Positions 1 to 8,793 of a DNA stretch of 64,000 nt are shown one piece after another. Each line of letters begins with the position of its first letter. The stretch's first letter is position 1. Where the stretch lies: positions 1 through 64,000 of the forward strand of contig JAFAER010000249.1 in assembly GCA_023423895.1 (NCBI GenBank), in the 5' to 3' direction. This stretch comes from Pseudomonadota bacterium (GTDB lineage Bacteria; Myxococcota_A; Polyangia; Polyangiales; Polyangiaceae). The notes under the pieces were generated by a model. That model saw only the letters and a program-made list of their open reading frames with translations. It did not search any database and was not told where the DNA came from. The position numbers and the translations under genes were made by a program.

Positions 1-424
1 GCGCCTCGGCCTCGTCGTCGTCGACGCCGCTCTCCTCGAGGCGCTTCACCTTCGCCTTGAGGTAGGGCGCGTTCTGCGAGACGTCTTCGAGCTTGATGCG
101 CGTCAGGCCCTGAAGAATGAGCGAGTAGTTGCCGGAGCTGTGCTTCAGCGCCTTGAGGACGCGGGCAGCGCAGCCGACCTGGTGCAGGTCATCGGCCCCC
201 GGATCGTCCGTCGCCGGATCTTTCTGAGCGAAGATCGCGATGACGGGCGCGGGGAAATTGTCGACGTCTTCGACCAACGCGACCGATTTCTCTCGGCCCA
301 CGTCGAACGGCGCCACGGCGCCGGGGAACAGCACCGCGTTGCGGATCGGAAGGACAGGTAGCTCGTCGCCGAACTGAACCTGATCCTCTTCCTTCTCCCG
401 CGCAGGACCCTTCTTCTCGGACAT
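1..424 (-). CDS. lon: Lon protease, N-terminal part (truncated by window edge)
   Basis: ATP-dependent Lon protease degrades misfolded and regulatory proteins in the cytoplasm. Only about 141 residues are visible, reading from the start codon at 424 off the left edge. They match the Lon N-terminal substrate-recognition domain: an acidic lead (SEKKGPAREKEEDQ) and then LPVLPIRNAVLFPGAVAPFDVGR-type sequence, followed by FAQKDP and a LxxGLTRI-like strand. The ATPase and serine-lysine peptidase domains lie outside the window. The ATG at 424 follows a GAGAGG-like stretch and gives the expected family start. Lon is often heat-shock controlled, but no convincing heat-shock promoter was found in the upstream gap. 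Myxobacteria often carry two Lon paralogues (LonV, LonD); which one this is cannot be told from the fragment. Confidence 0.88.
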   Translation of the reverse strand, partial: MSEKKGPAREKEEDQVQFGDELPVLPIRNAVLFPGAVAPFDVGREKSVALVEDVDNFPAPVIAIFAQKDPATDDPGADDLHQVGCAARVLKALKHSSGNYSLILQGLTRIKLEDVSQNAPYLKAKVKRLEESGVDDDEAEA

Positions 425-1199
425 GTTCTCGACCTCTCATGGGCTCTCGGGCGGGCGCCCGAAGCGCTGGCGAAACTACGTCTACCCTTCCGTGATTATC
501 CCGAAGCTACAGTCAACACTAGCCAAATAGGTGAACGACACTGGGCGTCTCCGGGCCTGATGATGGCTGCCTCCCTGCCGGATTTCTGCCGGACTTGCGT
601 TCGGATCCGGCAGGAGCTCGTACCGCGTGGCCGCCCGACCGCATCATTGGGCTCGACGTCCCACCGGCCTTCCCCAAGTGTCCAAGGAGACGGCCGCAGG
701 ATCCCCACGAGTATGAGCATGAGCACATGGGGCCCATGTGGAACGTAGCCATGGGGAACTGCATGCCTAGTGCCGGACTTCCGACAGGGCGAGCACGTCC
801 GGAAAGTTCCCGGCGGAGCGCACGACGAACACGACACGAGCGGCGCACGGCCGCTGATGCAACCCGGTGCGCCGTCGCCCGGGAGGAGCGCGGCACGCGT
901 CGGCAGGACCTACGCGAACGCGGTCACGTCAGGAATGCGGCTCAGTTGCGGGGTTCCCGAGCCCATCGGCACCTCGCAGCCAGCGCGAACGTGCTCGACG
1001 CCGCGGCCGCTTCGAACGCGGGGACGTAGCGCCGAGGCGAGAGCCAGCCGGCGGTCGTCGCCTCGCGGCGCGGCATCGGCGACCGCGGCAAAGCTCGTGC
1101 GTTGCGCCACATGCGTCGATGCGCACCGGCTCGCGAGAGCTCGCCGCCTCGCGAGGAGGGAGGGAGAAGCACGCCGCGGGCAGCGTCGAGCGACGACGC
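425..1199. other. Intergenic region with dyad symmetries, no gene recognised
   Basis: This 775-bp stretch separates lon from the DUF1015 gene. Open frames cross it on both strands, but their translations are Arg/His/Pro-rich, match no family I recognise and are typical high-GC shadows. Two symmetrical elements are visible. CTGCCGGAT at 575-583 pairs with ATCCGGCAG at 605-613. A near-perfect palindrome, CACATGGGGCCCATGTG, lies at 724-740, with 8-bp arms around one central base. Either could be an operator or part of an old element. The lon promoter must lie in the left part, but no clear -35/-10 pair could be assigned. Confidence 0.5.
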
Positions 1200-2525
1200 T
1201 CAGACGCTCGGGACGGACCGATCGGGCTCGAGCGTGTGGATGCAGAGGCCAGTGAGGACCTTCGGATAGAAGAAGGTGCTCTTCTGCGGCATCACTTCGC
1301 CCGCCTCGGCGACGGCGCGGACCTGAGCGACGGGCGTGCCGTTCATCAGGAAGAGCGCCTGGCCCTTGTTGCTCCGGAGCTCGCCGAGCGAAACGTTCGC
1401 GTCCTGCACGTACCAGATGTTCGTCTTCGCAGCCTGCATCTCCGGCGTGATGCCGAGCACCGGCTCGAGGACCCCCATGTGGAGCAGCGCGACGTCCGTC
1501 GTCTGGAGCGCGGGGACGCGCTTTCCGAGGATGGGGTGCGCGGCAAGGTCGACGCCGGGCTTGAGCGCGAGGAGCGAGGCCCTTCCGTCACCGGCGCACA
1601 TCACGAGCGACGGCCGCTCGGCACCCGATTTGGCGAGCGCTTCGGTGTAGACGTCGGCGCTCGCGCCCGGGGGAAGCGGCGTCACGTCGAAGAGCGCGCT
1701 CGCGCCCTTCGCTGCCGCGTCGAAGTCGAAGCGGGAGAGCGAGTGAACGTGGCGGTGCGTCGGGAAGACCATGAGCTCCGGGTCGTCGCCGTTCGCGAAG
1801 AACTCGAGGAAGTAGTCGTGCTCGGGGCGCTCCACCGTCGCCGTCCCGGCCGCCTCCTGCGAGTAGCGGAGCGCGGTCTCGTAGCGGTGATGACCGTCGG
1901 CGATGAGGAGCGACGAGCTCGCAATGCCGCTCACGATCGCGCGGATCGCCTCCTTGTCGGAGATCTTCGCGACCGAGTGCTTGATGCCGTCGGCGGTCTC
2001 GAACGCGATGAGCTCGCTCGCCGCCTGCAGCGGCGCGTCGAGTGTCTTCTGCGGGTCGCGGTAGAGCAGGAAGCCCGGCGAGAAGTTCGTCTTCGTCGCG
2101 CGGAACAGCTTGAGGCGATCTTCCTTCGGTCCCGAGAGCGTGCGCTCGTGCGGGAGAACGATGCCCTTGTCGAGGCCCACGAGCTTCACGAGCCCGAGGA
2201 AGCCGCGACGCGTGCGGGGCCTGCCGCCGCCCGGCGGCGTGAAGGTCTGGTCGTAGCGGTAGAACGCGGGCTCGTCGTCGCGGACGAGGGCACCTTCGGT
2301 GCGCCACGCGAAGAAGAGATCGCGCGCGTTCTGGTACTTCGCATCGCCCTCGCCCTCCGGGAGGATGAGCTTGACGATGTTGTGCGGATGCTGGGCCGCG
2401 AGCGCCGCGCGCTGCGCCGGGTCGATGACGTCGTAGGGAGGCGCGACGACCTTGTCGAACCCGCCGGAAGCAGCGAGGCGGGAGAGGTCGTAACGGAGCG
2501 GCGTGAGCGGTGCGATCTCGGCCAT
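1200..2525 (-). CDS. DUF1015 family protein
   Basis: A conserved soluble protein of unknown biochemical role. The 441 residues match DUF1015 over the whole length: an N-terminal VVAPPYDVIDPAQRAAL block, HNIVKLILPEGEGD, and the diagnostic IADGHHRYETALRY motif near the middle, followed by a C-terminal region ending LCIHTLEPDRSVPSV. No signal peptide or membrane segment is present, so it should be cytoplasmic. The ADGHHRYE motif looks like a metal- or substrate-binding site, but no activity is established for the family to my knowledge. It lies 80 bp downstream of the DUF1566 genes on the same strand and could be the last gene of that operon. The ATG at 2525 begins MAEIAPLTPLRYDL, a usual family start. 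Confidence 0.9.
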   Translation of the reverse strand: MAEIAPLTPLRYDLSRLAASGGFDKVVAPPYDVIDPAQRAALAAQHPHNIVKLILPEGEGDAKYQNARDLFFAWRTEGALVRDDEPAFYRYDQTFTPPGGGRPRTRRGFLGLVKLVGLDKGIVLPHERTLSGPKEDRLKLFRATKTNFSPGFLLYRDPQKTLDAPLQAASELIAFETADGIKHSVAKISDKEAIRAIVSGIASSSLLIADGHHRYETALRYSQEAAGTATVERPEHDYFLEFFANGDDPELMVFPTHRHVHSLSRFDFDAAAKGASALFDVTPLPPGASADVYTEALAKSGAERPSLVMCAGDGRASLLALKPGVDLAAHPILGKRVPALQTTDVALLHMGVLEPVLGITPEMQAAKTNIWYVQDANVSLGELRSNKGQALFLMNGTPVAQVRAVAEAGEVMPQKSTFFYPKVLTGLCIHTLEPDRSVPSV

Positions 2526-2605
2526 GGCGCCCGCACTCTGGCACCGAAGGGGCGGCGTCGTAAAGGCGTCGCGTACGCGGCCTCACGACGCAAGTGACGA
2601 GCTCG

Positions 2606-3085
2606 TCAGAGCTTCTGGAAACGCACGCAGCGGACGTAGGCCTTCGCGTCGACGCCCTCGGGAACCGTCTCGCCGGTGCCGAAGTCGACGGTCCACGCCC
2701 TGTTCGGCCCCTGCATCGACGAAGTCCAGTACGCACGATCGGTCGGCGTCTCCGCGCCGAACGCTTGCGGGTCGATGAACTTCTCGACGTTCGCGTTGAT
2801 CGTCGTGTCGTACTTGCGGTGAGGCTCCTCGTCGATGAGCGTGAGGAGCTCCTTCATCGTCGGAAGGCGCGTGCCGCCCGTGCATGTCCCCTGCGCCGTG
2901 GCGAAGTTGATCGGCGCCGGCGAGACCGAACGTTCCCACACGAGGCCGGTCTTCAAGTCCGTGATCCGACGATCTTGACCCGAGAAGAGGCCGTATTGCC
3001 CCGGCGGAGCGCCTGCGGACACCGGCACGACGAGAAGCACCGAGACGACGAGCGCGCGAAGGAGGAGGCGCGGTCGCGTGCGCAT
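2606..3085 (-). CDS. Secreted DUF1566 domain protein
   Basis: A 159-residue exported protein. Residues 1-25 (MRTRPRLLLRALVVSVLLVVP...) form a signal peptide ending near AGA. The rest is a DUF1566 (Lcl C-terminal-like) fold: ITDLKTGLVWERSV, TGGTRLPTMKELLTLID, YWTSSMQGPNRAWTVDFGTG and a final YVRCVRFQKL. The domain occurs in many secreted or surface proteins of myxobacteria; its function is not defined. The start codon overlaps the stop of the upstream DUF1566 lipoprotein by one base (TGATG), so the two are probably translationally coupled. It is shorter and simpler than its neighbour and lacks a lipobox cysteine, so it should be released to the periplasm or outside. Confidence 0.85.
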   Translation of the reverse strand: MRTRPRLLLRALVVSVLLVVPVSAGAPPGQYGLFSGQDRRITDLKTGLVWERSVSPAPINFATAQGTCTGGTRLPTMKELLTLIDEEPHRKYDTTINANVEKFIDPQAFGAETPTDRAYWTSSMQGPNRAWTVDFGTGETVPEGVDAKAYVRCVRFQKL

Positions 3086-3759
3086 CAGGAACCTCCCTTC
3101 ACGCAGCGGACGGCGGCTTCCTCGCCGTTCTCGTCGCGCTTGTCGAGGCCGCCGCCACCGAAGTCGACGACCCAATGGTCGCGGACTCCGTCCGCACCGT
3201 ATTCGCCGAACGCGGACCGCACCTCGGAGAACGTCCAGTAGACCCCCTGGACCGTTGCAGAGTCCGCCTTGAACGCAGGATCGATCTTCGCGCCGGTCGG
3301 CTGTCCGAGATCGAGAAGCGTCACGAGCTCGATGCGGCTCGGAAGGCGCCATTCGCCGGAGCAGAGGTCGCGCGCCTTCGCGTAGCTCGCGCGGTCGGAG
3401 CCCGCCGGCATCGGGTGGCGCCACACGAGCTTCGTGATCTTGTCCTGGAGACCGTTCGCGACCGCGTCGTAGCCCATCGGAGCGTTGTCCGTCGGTGTCC
3501 CCGCGTCGTAGTTCGGCATCGGCCACTGGGCCCAGCTCACCGGCTGCGTTCCCGACGCGTCGACCTTCGGCTGGGGTGCGTCGGACGATCCGTCCCCGAC
3601 CACCGTGTCCGGTAGCCCGCCGTCGCCGCATATCCCGCCGCCGCTGCACTCGCCGCGGGTGTAGTCCGAGATCCCGACGATTCCATTGCACGCGAAGACG
3701 AGCGGGACCGTCACCGAGCACGCGAGCGTCCAGAGAAGCTTGCGCCTAGAACGTGCCAT
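3085..3759 (-). CDS. DUF1566 lipoprotein
   Basis: A 224-residue lipoprotein. The N-terminus MARSRRKLLWTLACSVTVPLVFAC carries basic residues, a hydrophobic core and a lipobox (VFAC), so the Cys would be lipidated. After a Gly/Asp-rich linker comes a DUF1566 domain with LPSRIELVTLLDLG, GVYWTFSEVRSAFG, HWVVDFGGGG and the closing AAVRCVKGGS. It belongs to the kinase operon: its first 14 bp overlap the end of the upstream TPR-like gene, and its stop overlaps the next gene by one base. It shares the LPSR/LPTM...LL and VRCV signatures with the 159-residue protein downstream, so the two are diverged paralogues. The ligand or partner is unknown. Confidence 0.85.
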   Translation of the reverse strand: MARSRRKLLWTLACSVTVPLVFACNGIVGISDYTRGECSGGGICGDGGLPDTVVGDGSSDAPQPKVDASGTQPVSWAQWPMPNYDAGTPTDNAPMGYDAVANGLQDKITKLVWRHPMPAGSDRASYAKARDLCSGEWRLPSRIELVTLLDLGQPTGAKIDPAFKADSATVQGVYWTFSEVRSAFGEYGADGVRDHWVVDFGGGGLDKRDENGEEAAVRCVKGGS

Positions 3760-4780
3760 GGACGCCTGCCCCTCCGAGCCCGAGCACCGGCGTGACCTTC
3801 ACCTTCGTGACCGGCGCATTCGCCGTACGCGAAGGCAAGCTGCCCGACTTGCTCGACGAGGACGCGATGGTCGAGACGAGCCCGGCCCCCAGCGCCACGC
3901 CCGCGACGACGAAGAACACCGTGCTCACGTTGCCCCAGGTCTTCGCCGAGTCGAGCGAGTCCCACTGGTCCCGACCGCAGATCTTGTTGCGGCACTCCTT
4001 GTCGAGATCACCTTCGGCCGACATCGCGGCGAGCCCCGCGACCGTACCAACGACCGCCGAGACACCTGCAATCGCGAAGCTGACCGTCCCGAACGTGTTC
4101 TTCTTCTCGGGGCGCGGCGGCGGCGGCGTTCCCACGGCCGGGCCGACCGGCGGCGGCGTCTCGTCTTCCGGGGGCGGCTGGACGGCGAGCTCGAGGTCTT
4201 TCGTCTCGCCTTCTTGCGTCTCGAGCGTGGCGCGCGTCTCCGGGCCGGAGCCGACCTTGGCGACGACGGTGTGCACGCCCGGATTGACCGCGCGCGGCTC
4301 GTTCAGCGCCACCGGCGGCACGGTCGCGCCGTCGACGGTCACGGTGGGCTGCCACCCCGTTCCCGGTGGGACGCCGGTGATCTTCAGACGGAGCGCTCCG
4401 ATCTTCGGTCGCTCGGCCTCCGCCAGCCGCGCCGCGTCGTTCCGCGCGTCCTTCGACCGCTGGCTCTCCTCCGCCATCGGCGCGATGCGGCCGACGCCGA
4501 GACACGTCTCGCGCGCCTCCACGGGCTGTCGAAGCGCGGAGTACGTCCGGCAAAGCTCGATGCCCGTGATGGGCGTGTTGCCGAGCGCGTGTGCCGCCTT
4601 GAACTTCTCGAGGGCGCCTTTCATGTCGCCCTTGTCGCGAAGCTCGATGCCCTCGTTGTAGAGCTGCCGCGCGGACGCGATGTCCTGCGCGGTGCGCTGC
4701 GCGTTCGCCGCGCCGGAGAGCCCGAGGACGAAGAGCAGCGTCGAGAGCGCGAGCGCGGATCGTCGTCTAGAAGATGTCAT
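3746..4780 (-). CDS. Secreted TPR/PEGA-like protein partnered with kinase
   Basis: A 344-residue envelope protein with a signal peptide (MTSSRRRSALALSTLLFVLGLSG, cleavage after ANA). A TPR-like segment follows (ARQLYNEGIELRDKGDMKGALEKFKAAHAL), then a PEGA-like beta region (KITGVPPGTGWQPTVTVDG, REPRAVNPGVHTVVAKVG), a Pro-rich linker, and two hydrophobic segments (VSFAIAGVSAVVGTVAGLAAM and VFFVVAGVALGAGLVSTIA) separated by a Cys-containing loop. It resembles proteins often found next to Hanks-type kinases in myxobacteria. Its start codon lies 14 bp inside the kinase gene, so the two must be co-translated. A clear paralogue with the same architecture lies at 13007-14035, again directly after a kinase. 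Binding of a wall or surface ligand is a reasonable guess, nothing more. Confidence 0.85.
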   Translation of the reverse strand: MTSSRRRSALALSTLLFVLGLSGAANAQRTAQDIASARQLYNEGIELRDKGDMKGALEKFKAAHALGNTPITGIELCRTYSALRQPVEARETCLGVGRIAPMAEESQRSKDARNDAARLAEAERPKIGALRLKITGVPPGTGWQPTVTVDGATVPPVALNEPRAVNPGVHTVVAKVGSGPETRATLETQEGETKDLELAVQPPPEDETPPPVGPAVGTPPPPRPEKKNTFGTVSFAIAGVSAVVGTVAGLAAMSAEGDLDKECRNKICGRDQWDSLDSAKTWGNVSTVFFVVAGVALGAGLVSTIASSSSKSGSLPSRTANAPVTKVKVTPVLGLGGAGVHGTF

Positions 4781-6374
4781 GACCAGTCGGAGCGGGGGCC
4801 GGAGCAGGCGGCGCTGCAGGGACGGCCGAAGGTAAGGGAGGACGCGAAGAAGGAGAAGGGCCTGCCGGTTTGGGCGTGGAGCGCGCAGGATGACCGGCCG
4901 CCTTGGCGGAGGGCGGACGGGCCATGGGTGCAGTGGCGGGATCGCTCTTCTCCGCTGCCTCCGGAGGCTCGGGCGTGCTCGTCGTCGTCTGAGGAGGCGC
5001 GGGAGGCGCATCGACGAGCTTCGTCGTCGGCGCCGCCGCGCTCGTGACGGCAGGCGTGGGCTCGGCCGTGAGGACGTGGCCCGTCTTCGTCGTCGTGTCG
5101 GTGGTTCGGAGCGCCGTCACCGCACCGAACGTCCCGAGGCAGAGAACGGCGCCGAACGCCGTCACGGCGAGCACACGATTGCGCGTCGTCTGGCTCGAAC
5201 GCGCGTGGGCAGGCGTGCCCGAGACGATGCCGGCGTCCGTGATCGCGCCGGCCGCGAGGGTCGCGCCGTGCCCGTCGACCTGCGGCCCCGCATTCGATCC
5301 GGTGCTCGCGCGCGGAAAGTCGACCGAACGCGGCATCTCTCCCCCGAGCGCCGCGGCGAGCGCCTCCGCCATCTCCTTGGCGGAAGCGAATCGATCGGGC
5401 ACCGGGCGCGCGCAGGCCTTGTGGAACCACGCGTCGACGGCGGGCGAGAGACCGGGCAGCTTCGCCGTGGGGAGGGGCAGCGGCTCGGAGTGGATCTTGA
5501 TCGCGAGGCCGCCCATCGTCTCGGCGTCGAACGGCTTCGTACCGGTGAGCGCCTCGTACGCGACGACACCCAAGGACCAGAGATCGCTCCGGTGATCGAT
5601 CGACTTCGACCCGAGGATCTGCTCCGGGCTCATGTAGAAAGGCGACCCGATCATCGCGCCCGTCTTCGTGCCGCTGTCGACCTTCGGGACATCCACGCCT
5701 TTGGCGATGCCGAAGTCCAGCAGCTTGACGAACACCTCGCCGCGGCCGCCGTCGCAGAGAAAGATGTTCCCCGGCTTGATGTCGCGATGGATGATCCCGC
5801 GCTCGTGAGCGCGGTCGAGCGCCCGCGCGAGCTGCGCGATGATCTCGAGGACGAGCTGTGGCGAGCAGCGCACCTCCGCGTCGAGGAAGGCGCCGAGATC
5901 GCGCCCCTCGAGCAGCTCCATGACGATGTACGGGCTGCCGTCGGGGGTGAAGCCGTGGTCGAACGTCTGGACGACGTGCGGGCTCTTCACCTGCGCCGCG
6001 GCCGCGGCCTCGCGCGAGAAGCGCTCCGTCGCCTCTTTGCTGTCCTTCAGGCCGGAGGCGATGAACTTGACGACGACCTGCGTCCGGAGCGCGAGGTGCT
6101 CGGCCACCCAGACCGCTCCCATCCCGCCTTCGCCCAGCGGGCGGACCAGCTTGACGCTGGGCGTCACCATCATCCCCGCGTGCGCCTCGGGCACGGAGAA
6201 AGGATTCCCCAGTGCTCCTCCGGCCGCAACATCTTTGGCCCCGCTAGTTTCGCTCGCCTCGCCGTCGTCTGTTTCCGCTTGCGCCATCCCCGGTCGCGCG
6301 GGCGTCGACCATGACAGCGTGACCATGGGGGTGACGGCGTCGATGCGGGCCATGGCGCTCGATTTCTCGCTCAT
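4767..6374 (-). CDS. Transmembrane Ser/Thr protein kinase
   Basis: A Hanks-type (eukaryotic-like) kinase of 535 residues. Key elements: Gly-loop GEGGMGAVWV (81-90), VVKF lysine (103), catalytic loop HRDIKPGN (196-203), DFG (220-222), YMSPEQ (248-252), and HRSDLWSLGVVAYEALTG. All catalytic residues are present, so it should be active. A single hydrophobic segment (about 401-420) follows the kinase domain, and the Pro/Thr-rich C-terminus would lie outside the inner membrane. The start MSEKSSAMARID (ATG 6374) is chosen because upstream codons in frame run into Arg/Pro-rich non-coding sequence and over the divergent gene at 6422. It is the first gene of an overlapping operon with a TPR-like envelope protein and two DUF1566 proteins, which suggests envelope signalling. 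Confidence 0.93.
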   Translation of the reverse strand: MSEKSSAMARIDAVTPMVTLSWSTPARPGMAQAETDDGEASETSGAKDVAAGGALGNPFSVPEAHAGMMVTPSVKLVRPLGEGGMGAVWVAEHLALRTQVVVKFIASGLKDSKEATERFSREAAAAAQVKSPHVVQTFDHGFTPDGSPYIVMELLEGRDLGAFLDAEVRCSPQLVLEIIAQLARALDRAHERGIIHRDIKPGNIFLCDGGRGEVFVKLLDFGIAKGVDVPKVDSGTKTGAMIGSPFYMSPEQILGSKSIDHRSDLWSLGVVAYEALTGTKPFDAETMGGLAIKIHSEPLPLPTAKLPGLSPAVDAWFHKACARPVPDRFASAKEMAEALAAALGGEMPRSVDFPRASTGSNAGPQVDGHGATLAAGAITDAGIVSGTPAHARSSQTTRNRVLAVTAFGAVLCLGTFGAVTALRTTDTTTKTGHVLTAEPTPAVTSAAAPTTKLVDAPPAPPQTTTSTPEPPEAAEKSDPATAPMARPPSAKAAGHPARSTPKPAGPSPSSRPPLPSAVPAAPPAPAPAPTGHDIF

Positions 6375-6421
6375 TACGGGGTCGCCCGGGATTGGCCCGG
6401 CCGATGCTAACCTCCACGTGC

Positions 6422-7579
6422 ATGAGTCATGCGAAGCACGCTCTCTGGGTGGCTGCGGCAGCGGCCGTCTTCGCGGTGGGTACCGCGTGCTCGATGTCCA
6501 GCGAGTCGACTTCCTTGGCAGACGGACGAAACGGGCCGTCGGCGCCCGCGGGCGAGGGGAACGATCCCCCGCCGCTCGGGGACTCTTCGGCCGGCGCGCC
6601 GACGGCGTCCGGTGTCGTCGTCGTCCACGCGGCCGCCTTCCCCGCGTTCCGACTCTGCTTCGAGAACAGCCTCGACCTCGTCCCACAGCCTGACTCGAAG
6701 GTGATGCCGCAGGCGAACGTCGTCGGCGTCGAGGTCGGCAGCGTCGTCCGGCTCGATCCGCTGCAGGCGCCGGGGAAGATCTACGTCATGAACGAGCGCG
6801 CGGTCCGGAGGGTCCCCGGCGTCCCGTGCCGCGAGCTCGTCGGCGACGGGCCGACCTCGTTCTTCCGCAACAACGACTACCACGAGGCGAACAGCATCGA
6901 TACGCCGCTCGGGCAGGGCCGCGTCCAGGTGCTCGCCTTGACCGGGTGCGGGAGTCAGGCGTTCCTCACGAGCGTCGGCGCAACGAGCAGCGCGTGCGGC
7001 CCCACCTGGGACACGACCAGCGGGAACTTGATGCTGAACGTGATCGATCTGCCGACCAGCGCACAGAGCGCGACGGCTGCGACCATCCCCGTGCAGCTCG
7101 TCAACCTCGCGCCGGCGGTGCAAGCGCAGCTCGGCACGGCGAAGCTCGAGGTCACGTTCGGCGAGCTCGCAAACCCCGGGACGCTTCCGACCCCGGTCGC
7201 GTCCGGCACGGCGCTCCTCGACTCGAGCGACCAGGTCACGTTGAACGTCGACCAGACGAACGAGCAGATCTACGGGACGCACGGCTTCCGCATCGAAGCC
7301 CGCGAGGGCGACGGGTCGACGAAGTTCAGCTTCAGCCAGTCGCTCGCGTCGGTCCAAGACCTCTCGTCCCCCACCGACGTCCCTTCCTCGTACTACCGCG
7401 TGGCATCGAACTACGCGCTTCTCTTGACCGGCGATCCCTCCGTGCCGGCCACGATCGACGGTGGCGCGGCGAACCCGGATCGCCGCCGTGTCCAGCTCCT
7501 GGCGGTGCCCGTCCTCGATCCGGCCGCGCTCGATGCCGGGGCGGATGCTTCACCGAGCACGGGTGACGGCGGATCGTGA
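6422..7579 (+). CDS. Lipoprotein, tandem paralogue 1
   Basis: A 385-residue predicted lipoprotein: MSHAKHALWVAAAAAVFAVGTAC gives a signal peptide with lipobox GTAC. The mature part starts with an Asp/Gly/Pro-rich linker, then a domain beginning ASGVVVVHAAAFPAFRLCFEN, loosely resembling DUF4397-type beta domains (arvrvvHasp...). I treat that only as a resemblance. Further landmarks are VVGVEVGSVVRLDPL, YGTHGFRIEAREG and LASVQDLSSPT. The gene overlaps the next by 4 bp (GTGA), and the two proteins align along their full length, so they arose by tandem duplication. The ATG at 6422 is preferred over an upstream in-frame ATG (6392) because it gives a clean signal peptide. Divergent from the kinase operon. 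Confidence 0.8.
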   Translation: MSHAKHALWVAAAAAVFAVGTACSMSSESTSLADGRNGPSAPAGEGNDPPPLGDSSAGAPTASGVVVVHAAAFPAFRLCFENSLDLVPQPDSKVMPQANVVGVEVGSVVRLDPLQAPGKIYVMNERAVRRVPGVPCRELVGDGPTSFFRNNDYHEANSIDTPLGQGRVQVLALTGCGSQAFLTSVGATSSACGPTWDTTSGNLMLNVIDLPTSAQSATAATIPVQLVNLAPAVQAQLGTAKLEVTFGELANPGTLPTPVASGTALLDSSDQVTLNVDQTNEQIYGTHGFRIEAREGDGSTKFSFSQSLASVQDLSSPTDVPSSYYRVASNYALLLTGDPSVPATIDGGAANPDRRRVQLLAVPVLDPAALDAGADASPSTGDGGS

Positions 7580-8790
7580 CGCGGACATCGCTCTCCCCTT
7601 CGACCGTGTGGCGCAGCGCACGTTCGAGATGCGCGCGCGTTTTGCTCGGTGCGACGGTCGCCGTCGGCGCCTTCGTCGCATGCGGCGAGGACGCCAACGA
7701 CCTCGGCGAGCCCTCCACGAGGCTCCCGGACGCCGGACCTGGGAGCGACGGCGGGGCCGTCCCTTCGGACGACGCCGGCCCCATCGGCACGGCGAGCGGC
7801 GTCGTCCTTCTCCATGCGGCGAGCTTCCCTGCGTTCCGCCTTTGCTTCGAGAACTACCCGGGGCTCCTTCCGCAGCCCGATCAGGCCGTGATGCCTCGCG
7901 CGAACGTCGTCGGCGTCGAGGTCGGCAGCGTCGTGCGCATCGCGCCGCTCGAGCGACGGCCGGGCAAGGTGTACGCGTTCATCCAGAGCAAGCTGCCGGC
8001 GCCGGTCGGCGATCCGAACGGCCGACCGTGCGGCGAGCTCCTGACGGACCCTCAGTTCACGCGGAACCTCGAGTACCACGAGGCCGGCGAGCTGACGGAG
8101 CCGCTCGGCGTCGACAACGTCGCCGTGCTCGGCCTCACCGGCTGTGGAGGCAAGGCGATCGTCGAGGCGCTCGGGCTCGATCCGGCCGACTGCGGGCCGC
8201 AGTGGGACGTGACCTCGGGCTCGCTCCTTGCGCGAACGCTGACGCTTTTTCCTTCGGTCGAGGCGACGTCGTCCTCGCTCCCGGTTCAGCTCGTCCAGAT
8301 GTCGTCGGTCCTCGACCGGACGAGCGCTGCGGGCGGTCACGTCGACGTCACGTTCGGCGCCCTCGATGCGGGCGCGGGCGAGCGACTCGAGCAGGAGGTG
8401 GCGACCGCTCCGCCGCTCTTCGCTGCGAGCGACGCCACGACGCTGGCGCTCGACCAGACGTCGGAGGCGACCTACGGCACGTTCGGCTTCCGGATCGCGC
8501 TCCGCCCGAACGACGGCGGCGCGCCGAGCTTCAGCGTCGATCAGAGCCTCGCCGAGGTGCAGGATCTCTCGTCGCCGCAGACGATCCCGACGGCGTATTT
8601 TCGCGCCGCCTCGAACTACGCTCTCCTCCTGCTCGGCGATCCACGCGTGCAGCACACGTTCGCTGACGGAGGGGCGAACCCTGCGTTCGATCCCCGACGC
8701 GCGGTGCACCTCCTCGCCGTTCCCGTGAGAGAACAGGCCGATGCCGGCGAGCCGATCGCGATCGACGACGCCGGCTCGGTCGACCGGTAG
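7576..8790 (+). CDS. Lipoprotein, tandem paralogue 2
   Basis: A 404-residue predicted lipoprotein with a GTG start that overlaps the stop of the previous gene (GTGA). The signal peptide ends ...LLGATVAVGAFVAC, with a lipobox-like FVAC. It mirrors its neighbour: ASGVVLLHAASFPAFRLCFEN, NVVGVEVGSVVRIAPL, LEYHEAGELTEPLG, LGLTGCGGKA, YGTFGFRIALRPNDGG and VQDLSSPQTIPTAYFRAASNYALLLLGDP all have counterparts in paralogue 1. Conserved cysteines in the CFEN and TGCG positions are shared, so a disulfide is possible. The function is unknown. It is an outer-envelope protein expressed with its twin. The stop codon lies only 3 bp from the convergent purD stop. Confidence 0.8.
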   Translation: MTRTSLSPSTVWRSARSRCARVLLGATVAVGAFVACGEDANDLGEPSTRLPDAGPGSDGGAVPSDDAGPIGTASGVVLLHAASFPAFRLCFENYPGLLPQPDQAVMPRANVVGVEVGSVVRIAPLERRPGKVYAFIQSKLPAPVGDPNGRPCGELLTDPQFTRNLEYHEAGELTEPLGVDNVAVLGLTGCGGKAIVEALGLDPADCGPQWDVTSGSLLARTLTLFPSVEATSSSLPVQLVQMSSVLDRTSAAGGHVDVTFGALDAGAGERLEQEVATAPPLFAASDATTLALDQTSEATYGTFGFRIALRPNDGGAPSFSVDQSLAEVQDLSSPQTIPTAYFRAASNYALLLLGDPRVQHTFADGGANPAFDPRRAVHLLAVPVREQADAGEPIAIDDAGSVDR

Positions 8791-8793
8791 CGA

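Noticed and set aside
867..2597. 576-codon open frame on the plus strand
   Set aside because: Antisense to the DUF1015 gene, Arg/Glu/Val-biased translation with no domain; a high-GC shadow.
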